Shown here: one piece after another, positions 1 to 12,400 of the stretch
Position numbering within the stretch: the first letter of the stretch is position 1
Layout of the letters: each line of letters starts with the position of its first letter
Assembly: GCA_037130365.1 (NCBI GenBank)
Contig: JBAXTE010000002.1
Location: 62,001 to 126,000, forward strand
Direction: 5' to 3'
From: JBAXTE01 sp037130365
GTDB lineage: Bacteria; Bacteroidota; Bacteroidia; Bacteroidales; WCHB1-69
Length of the DNA stretch: 64,000 nt
Translations under genes and position numbers: made by a program
The notes under the pieces: model-generated
What the model saw: only the letters and a program-made list of their open reading frames with translations
What the model was told of the DNA's origin: nothing
Database searches by the model: none

Positions 1-692
1 GGAAACATGTTGGTTATTTGCCAGAAAACAATCCGCTCTATTTAGATATGTACGTTAGAGAATATTTGGAATTTATTGCGGGTGTTCATCATTTGGGTTC
101 AAACACTAAATCGCAAATAAAAAAGATCATCGAACTTACTGGTTTAGGACCTGAGCAACACAAGAAGATTGGAGCATTGTCAAAAGGATATCGTCAACGG
201 GTTGGATTAGCGCAAGCAATGATTCATGAACCAGAGGTATTGATTTTAGATGAACCAACTTCGGGTCTTGACCCAAATCAGTTGGTAGATATTCGTAATT
301 TGATTATGGAAGTTGGTAAGGATAGAACTGTGCTTTTGAGTACACATATTATGCAAGAAGTAGAAGCCATGTGTAGTAGAGTGATTATCATCAATGAAGG
401 AGAAATTGTTGCCGACGATAAAACTGCACATCTTCATCAAATGCGTGAAGGTCAGGAGTTTGTAGTTGTGGAATTTGCTGAGGTAGTCAACCCAGTTCAG
501 TTTCGCAATCTTGATGGAGTGAAAAATTCGGTTGCAATTAGTGCTACGGAGTGCAAAATTGAAGCAATTGGCAAAGTGGATATACGTCCCAAAATTTTCC
601 AATATGCAAAGGAACATAATCTAACCATTTTGTCGATGAATAAGGTGGAACAGGGGTTAGAGGATGTTTTTAGAAAATTAACAAAAAAATAA
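1..692 (+). CDS. gldA: GldA-type ABC transporter ATP-binding protein (5' end outside window)
   Basis: This is the C-terminal part of an ABC-2 type ATPase. The reading frame is open to the window edge (first full codon at base 3), so the start and Walker A lie upstream. Visible are the Q-loop region (VGYLPENNPLYLD), the ABC signature (LSKGYRQRVGLAQAM), Walker B with D-loop (LILDEPTSGLDP), the switch histidine (LLSTHIM) and a C-terminal regulatory domain. The YLPENNPLY stretch and overall length match GldA. In gliding Bacteroidota, GldA works with the membrane proteins GldF and GldG in a gliding-associated ABC transporter at the inner membrane. Neither partner is in the window. A general ABC-2 exporter ATPase is the alternative. 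The end at 692 is followed by the metK promoter. Confidence 0.8.
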   Translation, partial: KHVGYLPENNPLYLDMYVREYLEFIAGVHHLGSNTKSQIKKIIELTGLGPEQHKKIGALSKGYRQRVGLAQAMIHEPEVLILDEPTSGLDPNQLVDIRNLIMEVGKDRTVLLSTHIMQEVEAMCSRVIIINEGEIVADDKTAHLHQMREGQEFVVVEFAEVVNPVQFRNLDGVKNSVAISATECKIEAIGKVDIRPKIFQYAKEHNLTILSMNKVEQGLEDVFRKLTKK

Positions 693-725
693 ATCATAAA
701 AAATCGCTATCACAATAGTTTTTTG

Positions 726-733
726 TAATTTTG
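726..733 (+). promoter_or_regulatory. Bacteroidota -7 box upstream of metK
   Basis: TAATTTTG fits the TAnnTTTG -7 consensus. It predicts a leader of roughly 115-120 nt before the metK ATG. No clear -33 TTTG is present at the usual distance. Confidence 0.5.
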
Positions 734-858
734 CACAAAACAGTGGAAAAATTTGATTGATTGCAACCACACAAAAAAATGCTAAACCAGTTTTTTGCGC
801 CTATCAATCTCATTTTTTCATTAAGTTATTTAAATTAACAAACTTAAAATTATAAAAA

Positions 859-2160
859 ATGGGATATCTATTTACATCTGAAAGCGTATCAGAAGGTCAC
901 CCAGACAAAGTGAGCGACCAAATATCAGACGCATTACTCGACGAATTCTTACGTTGGGATCAAGAATCAAAAGTAGCATGTGAAACATTAGTAACTACCG
1001 GACTTGTAGTTTGTGCTGGTGAAGTAAAAACCGAAGGATTTGTTCATATTGACGATGTTGCTCGTGAAACAATTCGCAAAATTGGATATACAAAAGCGGA
1101 ATACAGATTTGATAGCGAATCTTGCGGTGTTATTTCTGCAATCCACGAACAATCTCCAGATATTAACCAAGGTGTTGAGCGTAAAGATGTTGAAGAGCAA
1201 GGCGCTGGGGATCAAGGAATGATGTTTGGCTATGCTTGTACCGAAATGGACAACTTTATGCCCATTTCTATTGACCTTTCACACCGTTTCTTAATGGAAC
1301 TAGCAGAAGTTCGTCGTGAAGGAAAACGCATGAAATACCTTCGTCCTGATGCTAAGTCTCAAGTAACCATCGAATACGACGACAAAGGAAAACCAAAACG
1401 TATCGACACAATCGTAATCTCAACTCAACATGATGATTTTGCGGAAGAGTCAAAAATGTTAGCTCAAATTTTAGCAGATGTCAAAAATGTGTTGATTCCA
1501 AGAGTTAAAAAATCTTGTCCAGATAGCGTTAAAAAATTATTTAAAGGAGATTTTAAATTACACGTTAATCCAACAGGAAAATTTGTAATTGGGGGTCCTC
1601 ATGGAGATTCTGGATTGACTGGTCGTAAAATTATTGTAGATACTTATGGTGGAAAAGGTGCTCACGGTGGTGGAGCTTTTTCTGGAAAGGATTCTTCAAA
1701 AGTGGATCGTTCAGCAGCTTATGCAGCTCGTCATATTGCAAAAAATATGGTTGCTGCTGGTCTTTGCGACGAAGTTTTAGTTCAAGTTGCTTATGCAATT
1801 GGAGTGGCTCAACCTGTTGGATTATATGTAAATACGTACAATACAGCTAAAGTAAAAGACGCTGCAGGTAAAAAAATGGCTGATGGTAAAATTGCTGAAA
1901 TTATAAATGGCATTTTCGACATGCGTCCTTATGCTATTGTAACTCGTTTTGGATTAAAAAATCCAATTTTTGCGCCAACTGCTGCTTATGGTCACTTTGG
2001 TAGAACTCCTTATTCGCAAGAAGTAGAAGTATATTATAGTAATAAAGAAACGAAAACTAGAAAAGTTGATGGTAAAGATAAATTCTTTAAAACTGTTGAT
2101 TTCTTTGGATGGGAAAAATTAGATTACGTAGATAAAATTAAAAAAGAGTTTGGAATTTAA
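859..2160 (+). CDS. metK: S-adenosylmethionine synthetase
   Basis: The 433-residue protein makes S-adenosylmethionine from methionine and ATP in the cytoplasm, supplying methyl groups. The sequence shows the N-terminal SVSEGHPDKVSDQISDA block with the catalytic histidine, the first signature hexapeptide GAGDQG (near residue 119) and the second signature GGGAFSGKD (near residue 271). All three are hallmarks of MetK, and the protein is full length. The ATG at 859 begins MGYLFTSESVSEGHPD, the usual MetK start. The gene stands alone, with a promoter box at 726 and an intrinsic terminator at 2188-2220. The leader is long, but no known SAM riboswitch fold was recognised in it. Confidence 0.97.
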   Translation: MGYLFTSESVSEGHPDKVSDQISDALLDEFLRWDQESKVACETLVTTGLVVCAGEVKTEGFVHIDDVARETIRKIGYTKAEYRFDSESCGVISAIHEQSPDINQGVERKDVEEQGAGDQGMMFGYACTEMDNFMPISIDLSHRFLMELAEVRREGKRMKYLRPDAKSQVTIEYDDKGKPKRIDTIVISTQHDDFAEESKMLAQILADVKNVLIPRVKKSCPDSVKKLFKGDFKLHVNPTGKFVIGGPHGDSGLTGRKIIVDTYGGKGAHGGGAFSGKDSSKVDRSAAYAARHIAKNMVAAGLCDEVLVQVAYAIGVAQPVGLYVNTYNTAKVKDAAGKKMADGKIAEIINGIFDMRPYAIVTRFGLKNPIFAPTAAYGHFGRTPYSQEVEVYYSNKETKTRKVDGKDKFFKTVDFFGWEKLDYVDKIKKEFGI

Positions 2161-2187
2161 TATTCAATAATTCTCAATTTGTATTTA

Positions 2188-2220
2188 TCCTGGCAGAATA
2201 AAAACCTGTCAGGATTTTTT
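2188..2220 (+). terminator. Intrinsic terminator after metK
   Basis: A 9-bp stem (2188-2196 with 2206-2214, one G-U pair) is followed by a run of six T. It lies 28 nt after the metK stop codon. Confidence 0.8.
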
Positions 2221-2357
2221 AATTCTACCTTCCGATTTTATTATGTGAATAAATCCTCATTGTCTTAATTAATAGCTTTATGATATAAGGGTGACTAAAT
2301 AACTCTAGAATAATTATTTCCTTGAATAACATCATTTCTCCAAGTTATTAAAATAAA

Positions 2358-2381
2358 AAAAGCTCCCAATTAGGAGCTTTT
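2358..2381 (-). terminator. Terminator of the small T9SS cargo gene
   Basis: AAAAGCTCC and GGAGCTTTT form a perfect 9-bp stem around a 6-nt loop. On the minus strand it is followed by a T-rich run, so it best serves the gene ending at 2403. It may act in both directions. Confidence 0.8.
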
Positions 2382-2402
2382 CAGGATTTGATATTTTTGC
2401 TT

Positions 2403-3140
2403 TTAATGACGAATAATCATCTTTTTTGTAGCTATAGGAGTGTTGTTGGATTGAATGGAATAGAAGTAAATTCCATCAACAAAAGTGGATGTATTAAGGT
2501 TTATTTTACCCGATAATGAAGTTAATTCTGAAGTGAAAACTACAGCACCGAGTAGATTCTTTACTACCAGTTGAGGCGCTTGAAAGTTTGAAGGAATTGA
2601 ATACTCAACAACAGTATAATCCGATGCTGGATTAGGAGAATTGCTAATACTTCCAAATGATTTTGTGTAATTATTTACCCCAGCAGGAGTAGCATGAAAA
2701 GTAGCAATATATGTGACCTGATTTGCACGGTTCCCGTTTTCATAAAATACATACCGAATGTGTGAGTCCCCAGTTTGACCGTTTGGTTTATAATCTGGAG
2801 AAAATCCACTTAAATCAGAACTATCACCATTTGCAATTAAAATTGGGTTTGGTGAATCATAAACCTCTGGAGTAAAGCAACTTCCCCAGCAAAATCCATT
2901 TTCTGTTCCAGGAATAGTGTCTACAATTTCTTTCATACATTTTACCCATAACGGAGCACCGCTAATATTATGCACGAATACGTAATATGTGCCTGGAAGA
3001 ATTGAAATATTTGCAGTTGTTGTATATGTTCTGCTTCCGCCATCGGGAATAACTCCGCTTGGATCTGTAAGCGAAAAGCTTTGCGAAAACACTCCAAAAG
3101 AGAGTGAAAATAATGAAATAAAGAGAATGATTTTTTTCAT
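2403..3140 (-). CDS. Secreted protein with T9SS type A sorting domain
   Basis: The 245-residue protein has a clear signal peptide (MKKIILFISLFSLSFGVFSQ). Its last ~80 residues match the T9SS type A sorting domain: NSPNPASDYTVVEYSIP, then VVKNLLGAVVF, then DGIYFYSI and the basic end KKMIIRH. It should cross the inner membrane by Sec and the outer membrane by the type IX system whose core is encoded at 55361-61632. The middle (about residues 25-160) is a small beta-rich domain with several cysteines (NGFCWGSC) that I do not recognise. Ligand or activity is unknown. A promoter box lies at 3175-3182 on the minus strand and a terminator follows the gene, so it is probably a single-gene unit. Confidence 0.85.
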   Translation of the reverse strand: MKKIILFISLFSLSFGVFSQSFSLTDPSGVIPDGGSRTYTTTANISILPGTYYVFVHNISGAPLWVKCMKEIVDTIPGTENGFCWGSCFTPEVYDSPNPILIANGDSSDLSGFSPDYKPNGQTGDSHIRYVFYENGNRANQVTYIATFHATPAGVNNYTKSFGSISNSPNPASDYTVVEYSIPSNFQAPQLVVKNLLGAVVFTSELTSLSGKINLNTSTFVDGIYFYSIQSNNTPIATKKMIIRH

Positions 3141-3174
3141 ATCAGTATTTTTTAAAACAGGTTTATTTTTTTAC

Positions 3175-3182
3175 AAATATAC
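3175..3182 (-). promoter_or_regulatory. -7 box for the small T9SS cargo gene
   Basis: TATATTTG on the minus strand, a perfect TAnnTTTG match, lies 35 nt upstream of the start at 3140. Confidence 0.6.
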
Positions 3183-3370
3183 ATTAATAAACCTATAGTT
3201 TGATGAAATTGATGAAATTTATTTCGTTTTAACACGATGAATACATTGAGCTAAATTATTTTAGATGGTAATTATTCAAATTTTCATACTAAAAAAAAGA
3301 AACAAATCTAAAAAAATGTTATTTTGTGAGGAAAATGAAAAAATATGTAATATAATTAAATGAATACACT

Positions 3371-3378
3371 TATCTTTG
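3371..3378 (+). promoter_or_regulatory. -7 box for the giant T9SS protein gene
   Basis: TATCTTTG matches TAnnTTTG and lies 48 nt upstream of the ATG at 3427. Confidence 0.6.
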
Positions 3379-3426
3379 TACGAATAAAAAAGTTGAAAGT
3401 AATATGTCTAACCAAAACTAATAATT

Positions 3427-6400
3427 ATGAAAAAACTCGCTACGATGTTTTTTGCTTTGCTCTGCTTTATGACAGTGAAGGCGCAAACTACAATAGTGAA
3501 TGAAGGATTTGAGGTGATTCCACACTCATTTACTTCTACAGTCGTTGGTAGCGTTCCAGATTGGGACACAACCACGGCATTAAAGTATGCTGGATTAGCC
3601 TCTTTGCGAGGGAAAGTCCCAGCAACAGGTATTACATCAGTAGTAACTGCAAAATTTGTGACTTTAGGATACAGTAAAGTGTATCTTAGATTTAAACATA
3701 TTTGCAAAATTGCTCCAACCGATAAAGGAGGTCTCCGTTATCGTGTGGGTGGTTCAAGTGGAACTTGGACTGCGATACCAAAAGCAGCAGATACAGTTTA
3801 TTTAACTTCAGTTCCAGCAGGTGAAGCTGGTTTTCTGTCAACTGCTACTTTTAACTCTACCTCTTATACTGCTTGGGATCAAGCGAATCTTACAACTATT
3901 CCAAATAATACTTGGTGGAAAAACGAATTATTTGATCTTTCTACATTTATTGGAAATAGAGATACTGCTGAAATTCAATTTAGAATTCAGAATGGAGGAA
4001 CTGCAGGAACAAATGCTGCTTATGGTTGGTTGTTAGATAACATCGAAATCATTGCATCTGTAAACGAAATTGTACCTCCAGTGATTGTTCAACAACCAGT
4101 AATTTATCAGGATACAATTACTGGAACTGGTCCTTGGACTATAAGGGCAAAAGTTACTGATGCTTCTACAATATCTACTGTAAATCTAATCTATTCAACA
4201 GAACGAAACGGAGTACCAGCTGGTCCTTTTACAGTTCCAATGACATTAGGAGCAAATAGCATTTATAGTGCGGAAATTCCTAGTTTGGCTTATATGACAC
4301 GTGTAGATTATCATGTTTATGCTGCAGATCAGTATACAAACAACGATCAATCGCCAGCAAAGTGGTTTGTAAATAAACGTCCACCTGCCGTGTTAACTAT
4401 TGCCAGTGACACCCTTTCTTCAGGGAGTATGCCCAACCCATTTTATCAATATTATACACAAGCTAGAACTCAGTTTATTGTAAAAGCAACTGAATTACAA
4501 GCCCTTGGTTTACCAGCGGGTAATGTTAGTTCAATTGCTTTTTATTTAAATTCACTTTCTCCAGCAACTTCAACTGGAAGTATGTTTCAAAATTTTAGTA
4601 TTAAAATTGCAAACACACCAATAACAGAAGCTACTGCTGTTTATGCAACTCCAGTTTTTACTACAGTTTATACTGCACCAAATTTAATAGGCAATCACAT
4701 TTTGGGATGGAATACATTTAATTTTACTGCACCGTTTGTTTGGGATGGAACTAGTAGTATTATTGTTGAAACCTGTTTTAATAATTACAATGGGGTTACC
4801 AGTGATTACAGTTCTAACGCACTTATCCGTCAATCGGTAATGACATTTCCTGCTTCAACTATAGGCAGCACAGATACTGGGGTTCCGGATTTATGTGGTG
4901 ATGCTGGTACTACTTATCTTTCTGCAAGTAATAACCGTCCAGCATTTCAATTAGGTTATACACAAGTAACTGTTGCACTAGATGCTGGAATTCAATCGAT
5001 AATAGAGCCAACATCAACACTAATTTCTACAAGTGTTTCTGATGTTAAAGTAAGAATTAAAAGCGGTGGAACAACCGATTTAACTTCTGCTGACATCAAT
5101 TGGTCTTTAGACGGAGTGTTGCAAGCACCAACTTTTGGATGGACTGGTTTATTAACTCAAGATCAAGTTTCTAGCACTATTACGTTAGCAACTGGAGTTA
5201 GTTTCCCAGCTGGAACTCATATTGTAAAAGTATGGGTATCAAATCCAAATGGTGGAATTGATTTGTACAATAATAATGACACTACCCAACTATCTGTTTT
5301 CTCATGTGGTGGTGTTTTAGCTGCAGGCTCTTATACTGTAGGTGGTACAACTCCTGATTTTGCAAATCTTGCAGAAGTTAAGCACAAATTAAACACTTGC
5401 GGGATAAGCGGACCAGTTACTTTTAATATTCGTCCAGGTACCTATTACACGAGTGTTGCTTTATCCCAAATATTAGGTGGATCTGCTACAAACACGGTTA
5501 CAATTAAATCGGAAAGCAATGATCCAACAAGTGTAATTATTTTGGATACTTTAAATACAACTGCAACTTTCTTATTAGATACCGTTTCTAATTTTAGATT
5601 GCAAAGTGTTACCTTGAAAACTACTGCAAAAGCTAAAAATAGACTTGTTTGGTTAAGAGGTAGAAGTGTTGATGTTCAATTTATGAATAATGTTTTTGTA
5701 GGTATTGATACTAACTCAACCTCCGATAACTATGCATTAGTTTATTCATTAAAAGGAACTGCTGATAAGGATTCCCTGCTTGTTTTTGATGGTAATACTT
5801 TCAAAAGAGGAACTACTGGGTTGTATTTAACTGGAAGCTCTTCAACAGTAAATTATGGAATAACTATTCAAAATAATACATTCCAAAATCAAGCATACAG
5901 AGGTCTTTATTTGTCGTATAATAATAATTACGCAATTATAAATAATACAATTACACAAAGTCCAAACTCTACTCAAAGTTTTTATGGAATGTATATTTAT
6001 TATTGTAAAGAAGGTAAATCAATTTCATCGAATAAAATATTATCTAAAAAATTAAACTACGGGTTATATTTATATTATTCTAAAGGGGCTTCTTCATCGC
6101 CATTATTGGTTGCTAATAATTTTATTGCATCAAGCGCAACAGTTGCTGCTGGATATGGGATGTATGTTTATTACACTGATACAACAAACTTCTTTTACAA
6201 TACTGTAAACTTAAATGGTTCTGCTGCAACCTCAAATTCATTCTATCTTGTAAGTGGTAATATTTTGAATGTTAGAAACAACAATTTTGCAAACAATGCA
6301 AATGGATATGCTTACTATATTTCAACAATGCCAACTACATTATTGTCTAATTACAACAACTTGTATTCGAGTGGAAGTGCAATTGGATATTATTCGGTAA

Positions 6401-9400
6401 GTAGAGTAGATATTGCTGCTTGGAAAGCCGGTACATTAAAAGATACAAACTCTGTATCTGCAAATCCAACTTTTACAGCTTATGATAACTTTCATACTTT
6501 TGAAATTGGTTTAGACGGAAAAGGACAAGCAATTTCTTCAGTTACTGCTGATATTGAAGGTCAAGTTCGTAGTTTAACTACTCCAGATATTGGATGTGAT
6601 GAATTTGATGTAGCTCCAATTAATGTTGGATTAACTTTGATTGTTCAGCCAACTACTGCTTCTGCTTGCGGTTCAACAGGTATGTTTATTAAAGTTAGAG
6701 TAAAGAGTGCGGGTACTGCCAATATTAATTTTGCTACTAACAATGCAGTGTTAAATGCAGTTGTTACTGGCCCAACTCCTCAAAACTATACTTTAACTCT
6801 AGATACTGGTATTTTAGTTTCTGGAGCTACATGGGATGTAACTTTAACTAATGCATTAGATTTTTCTGTACCTGGTATTTATAATATAAAAATATGGTCA
6901 ACAATGGCTGCGGATACAGTTAGATTGAATGACACTATTATAGGTACATATAACTTTGCAAAAATCAGTACATTCCCTTATGATCAAAACTTTAGTGCCG
7001 TTCCTAATCCTGCTTGGACTGTTACTCAATTATCTGGAACAGGTAACTGGGCTATCTTAAATGGTGGAATGAGTTATCCAACATTAACCCCTCAATATGG
7101 TACTGGAATGTTGTATTTTAATAGTTTTAGTTTTAGTTCTGGAGTAAAATCAAGAGCAAAAACTCCAATTTTTGATTTTACAGGATTAACTCATCCTTAT
7201 TTGGAATTCTGGTTTTCACAAGAAAATGGTAGTTATGCAGGTGAAGGTGTGACAGTTAAAATTTCATCAGATGGTGGTGCAACTTGGAACAATGATACGA
7301 TGTATGTTGCTCGAGATAATGCATCATTTACTACTCCTGGTTGGAAATTGTGTAGCAAACACCTAACTTCTTATGCTGGTCAATCTTGCGTTGCAATTGC
7401 GTTTGATGCTAAAAGTTTATATGGAGATAACATGGCAATTGACCGTGTTGTAGTTCGCAACTTAAGCAACAATGATTTGAAAACTAATGTTGTTTATACA
7501 AAAGGTAAATTGCCAGTTCAATATGGTACACCTGATTCTGTTTCAGCAATTATTGAAAACGTTGGAGCACTTACTCAATACAACAAGGTTGTTTCTTTTG
7601 ATGTTACAGGAGCTAATACTCAAACATTAAATTATACCATTGATTCAATTCAAGCATTTACTACAAAAACAATTAGTGTAGGCGGATTAAATCCAACTGT
7701 TGTTGGAGTAAATACAGTTACAGTTTCTGTTCCTAGCGATGATGATAACATTAATAATGCTAATGCATACCGTTTAGAAACAACAAATGATATGTTTGGA
7801 TATGCTGACACTTCTGCTGTTGCAATTAAAGCAATTCAAGCAAATGGGTTGATGTTATCGAAATTCAAATTAAATGGTACACGTTCAGTTCGTTCAGTTC
7901 GTGCTTATATTAATGGTGGAACTACTTTGAATAAAATTGTTTATGGTGTAGTTTTAAATAATGCAGGTGTTGTATTGGCTCGTTCAATTAATGATACAAT
8001 ATTAGCTGCGGATACTGCACAATGGAGAACATTTGCTTTTACCGATTGGTATAATGCAATCTTAACTGATTCTGTGTTTTATGCTGGTATTGCTCAAATT
8101 GGTGCTGGATACAATCCACTAGGTGCGCAAACAGAAACGCCAGTTCGTGCTAATAAATTCTACACAGCAGCATCCTTAAATGGAGGAACTTTAATCCCAA
8201 CAACTACTCAAGGTAGATTTATGATTGAAGCCGAAATTGGACCTCTTCCTGCTTATGACGCTGTGCTTCAGTCAGTAGTTAATCCAATGACAGGTTGCGG
8301 TTTAGGAAATCAAGCAATAACATTAAATATCAAAAATAATGGTACAAATAATATTACGGCAAATGAAGTAACAGCTTGGTACACCGTTAATGGTGGCACT
8401 CCAGTTAGCATGCCTGTTGATCTTGCGATTGCATCTGGAAGTGCTGTAAATTTTGCATTTACTCCAATCGATTTTTCAGCAACTACAAATAATATTACGT
8501 ATACCATTAAAGCATGGGTAAACCACGCTTCAGATATCATCAATGGCAATGATACAATCTTCTCACATGTGGTTGTTTCAAAACCAATTCCTCCAGTACC
8601 AACAATTATTACTGCTAATCCAACAAGTGTTGAATATAATACACCTGTTTCGATTACTGCTGAAAATCCTACTGGTTTAGAAGGTGATATTAATTGGTAT
8701 ACTACTAACGTGTCAACTACTTCATTAGCTACAAATCTTGATTTCACTTCAGGTAATTTACATACTGATACTAACTTCTTTGCTTCATTTACCCGTATTG
8801 ATGGTCGTGGTGCAAATGTATTAGGAACTGGTACAACATCAACTAGTTACATGCCATATTATACTCTTTATGATTATGGTTGGTCAGCTGGAATTTATAA
8901 ACGTAGCGAAATTCAATACATTGGAACTATTGATACAGTTTGGTTTGAAATCAATTCAGGTACTGTTGGAACTACTGCTTCTCAAAAAATGTATATGGCA
9001 ACAGTAAGTGATTCTACTTTTGCGAGCGCAAGTATACCAGACATCAGTACAATGACCTTAGTGTTTGATGGTACAGTTACTCAACCAGCATCTGGATGGC
9101 TTCCTGTCCCTCTTACAACTCCTTATAACTATAACGGAAATGGTCATTTGATGTTCTATTGGGAAAATAGAGAAGGATCTTGGAGTGGAAATCCATCAAT
9201 ATCTTTCAAATCAACAACTATGGCGAATGTTGCAAAATATGGTTATAGTGATGGTGCATTCCCAACTGGTGCTGGAACAATTATGACTACTAGAACAAAT
9301 ATGAAGTTTAATGGCGCAGCTCTAGGTTGTGCTAGTCCAAGAGTTGATGTTGTGGTTAATTTAAACAACGTACCAACTGTTGAACTTCAACCTATGGCAG

Positions 9401-12400
9401 TTACTGCTCCAACTTCTGGTTGCGGATTGCACCAAGAGCATATCTCGGTTACTGTTAAAAATAACTTAGATGTACAAGCTCCTGCTGGCGCATTTATCTA
9501 TTGCCAAGTAAATGGAACAACAATAATTGCTGATACCATTGAAGTTGCAATTAACGCTGGTCAAACTATTCCATTCACTTTCTCAGCTCCTTATAATTTC
9601 TCAGCTCCAACTGCAACAACTCCTTATGCTCTTAAAGTTTGGACTTCAGCTGTTGGTGATACTTATACTGTAAATGATACCATTACATATTCGTTCGAAT
9701 CAAAATGGACAGCGACAGATTTAACCTTAACAGATGTTACAATCCCTTACGGTACTGCCCATACATTTACTTACCCAGATTGGTTGAGAGTTTATCCATC
9801 AGCAACTTCTACTTCTCCAATTGCATTTGCTCCAAATTACACTACTCCAATTTTATACGATACCGTATCTTATTGGATGGAAGCTGTTTCTGCAATCGGA
9901 ACTCCAATGTCCGTTCAAATTGGAACTGGCGCAGTATCTATGAGCTATATTCCTTTTTACTATAATTATGATTATGGTTGGACAGCTTCAATATACAAAC
10001 GTAGCGAATTCCAAAATGTAGGGACTATCGATACTGTTTGGTTTGAAATTAATTCTGCTACCGCAGGATCATTTGGTAATCAAAAAATGTATTTAAGCGT
10101 TGTGCCTGATACAGTTTTTGCTGGAGTAACTCAACCAGATCGTAATACTATGACTTTGGTTTATGACGGAAATCTTAATGTCCCAGCTTCTGGTTGGTTA
10201 GCAATTCCGTTAAGTGCACCATATACTTATGGTGGAACAGGAAGCTTACTAGTTTATTGGGAAAACAGAGATGGTAGTTATTCTGGAAATCCAACTGTTT
10301 CATTTAAATCTACAACGATTGCTAATGTTGCTAAATATAAATACCAAGATGTTAGTTTCCCTGAAGCAATAGATGGTACAATGACAGCCTCAAGAACCAA
10401 TGCTAGATTTACTGGAATGAATATTTCTTGTCCTAGCCCATTAAAACAAATTACAGTTAGTGTTAGTGGCGTTCCTGCTCAAGATGCTGGTGCAATTAGA
10501 TATAATGGACCTTTAGGTGGATCTTACTTAACTGCTACTGAGCATATTAGTATTGTAGTTAAAAACTTTGGAACCGCTCCTATTACAGGCTTCCCAGTAA
10601 GTTATAAAATTGGAAATCAAACTCCTGTTACAGAAACTTTTACAGGCACATTAGCATCACTTGATACCATAACTTATGTATTTGCTACAAACCAAGACTT
10701 GTCAAATATTGCTAATGCATTAACTGTAAAAGCGTATACAAGTTTAACTGGCGACAGTTATGCTACCAACGATACTACTCTAGGAACAATTGCTATTCCT
10801 GTCTATTGTACTCCAGTTATTACTAGTCCAATTTATGATATGGATTTAGGAAATGTTACATTTGCTGGTATTAATAATGGAATCGCTTATCCTTTGTATA
10901 GTAATCCTACCGCAATCAATGGCTATTCTGATTTCTCGCTATCAGTGGCTCCTGCATATTTGGCAAAAGGTGGAAACTATCCATTCTTTGCAACTCAAAT
11001 TAACAGTAGTACTTATGCTTATCAAGGCACTGTAAAAGTTTATATTGATTTAAACCGTAATGGTGTATTTGATGCTGTTGAGGAAGTATTCTCTGCTCTT
11101 AGCACTTCAACAACTGGTGCTGGATTAACTTATGCTCAATTAACCGCTTCAGGAAATATTATTATTCCTGCTAGTGCATCTTCGGGAGCTACTAGAATGA
11201 GAGTTGTTACAGATGAATATGATGTTGCTCCTGCTTGTGGAACTTATTCTTATGGTGAAACAGAAGATTACACTGTAATTATTTATAGTGCTACTGATCC
11301 TGATGCAGCATTAACAAACTATGTAGCCCCTACGGTTCCTTCGAGTGTTGAAGGTGTAGTTCAACCTATTAAAGTTAATTTGATGAATGTTGGAACTACT
11401 GCTATTACAGCAGCAACAGTTACATTGGTTCACAACGGAACTACAGTTGCTACTCAATCTTGGACTGGCAGTGTTGCTTCAATGGCTTCTGTAGTTGATT
11501 CAATTACAACAGTTACTTTAGTTGCTGGTGCAAATAACTTTGTTGCATTTGTAAATTTAACGGGTGATAATTTCCATGCTAACGATACTATTCGTTTTTC
11601 ATTAAATGCATTGCCACGTTACGACCTAAAACCAATTGCTGTTATAAATCCTATTGGACTAAGTTGTCCTAATACAAATGAAAAAATTGTAGTTCGTATT
11701 ACAAATATCGGACAAGACACTCTTTTCTTAGCTTCAAACAATGTATTGGTAAAAGCTCAAGTTTTACTTAACAATGCAGCCGAATATCAAACTACTGTTA
11801 CTACTGGAATAATTCCTGTTAATGGTACTCTTGATGTGAATGTAACTTCATTAGCTGATTTTTCAACTGGTGGAATATATCGCATAAGAGCAATGGTATT
11901 CTTAGTTGGTGATGGAAACTTAGCCAATGATACTTTATTAACGGATACATTTACAATTGTTACTCCTGTTGCAGCTTTACCAGCTATTGAAAACTTCGAA
12001 TCATTCACAGTTGGTATTGGCCCATTCCCAAATCAATGGACTTCTAATTCTACAACTGTAGCTGCTAGCAAATATCTTTGGAGCGCAAATAGTGGCCCAA
12101 CAACAAGTGGAGCTGCATCTGGTCCTGCTGTTGATCATACTGTTGGTTCTGCTACTGGAAAATATGCATACGTATATGGCGGCTATGGCTTAGCAAATGA
12201 TGCTTCACAATTGATATCTAAATGTTACAACTTTGCTGGTGTTCCTGGTCAATCTAATAGAGTATCTTATTGGTACCATATGTTTAACCCTGGTGCAAAC
12301 GCAAAATTGTATGTAGAATATGGCTCAGGAGCTAATTGGGTTATTATCGATTCATTAGTAGGTCCTCAACAAGCTACTCAAACAGCTGCTTGGTTACAAA

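Noticed and set aside
734..858. Possible SAM riboswitch in the metK leader
   Set aside because: The leader has only short, distant complementarities and none of the known SAM riboswitch cores that I can recognise.
8310..8747. 145-codon open frame on the minus strand
   Set aside because: It lies wholly inside the intact giant gene and has no signal, domain or promoter support.
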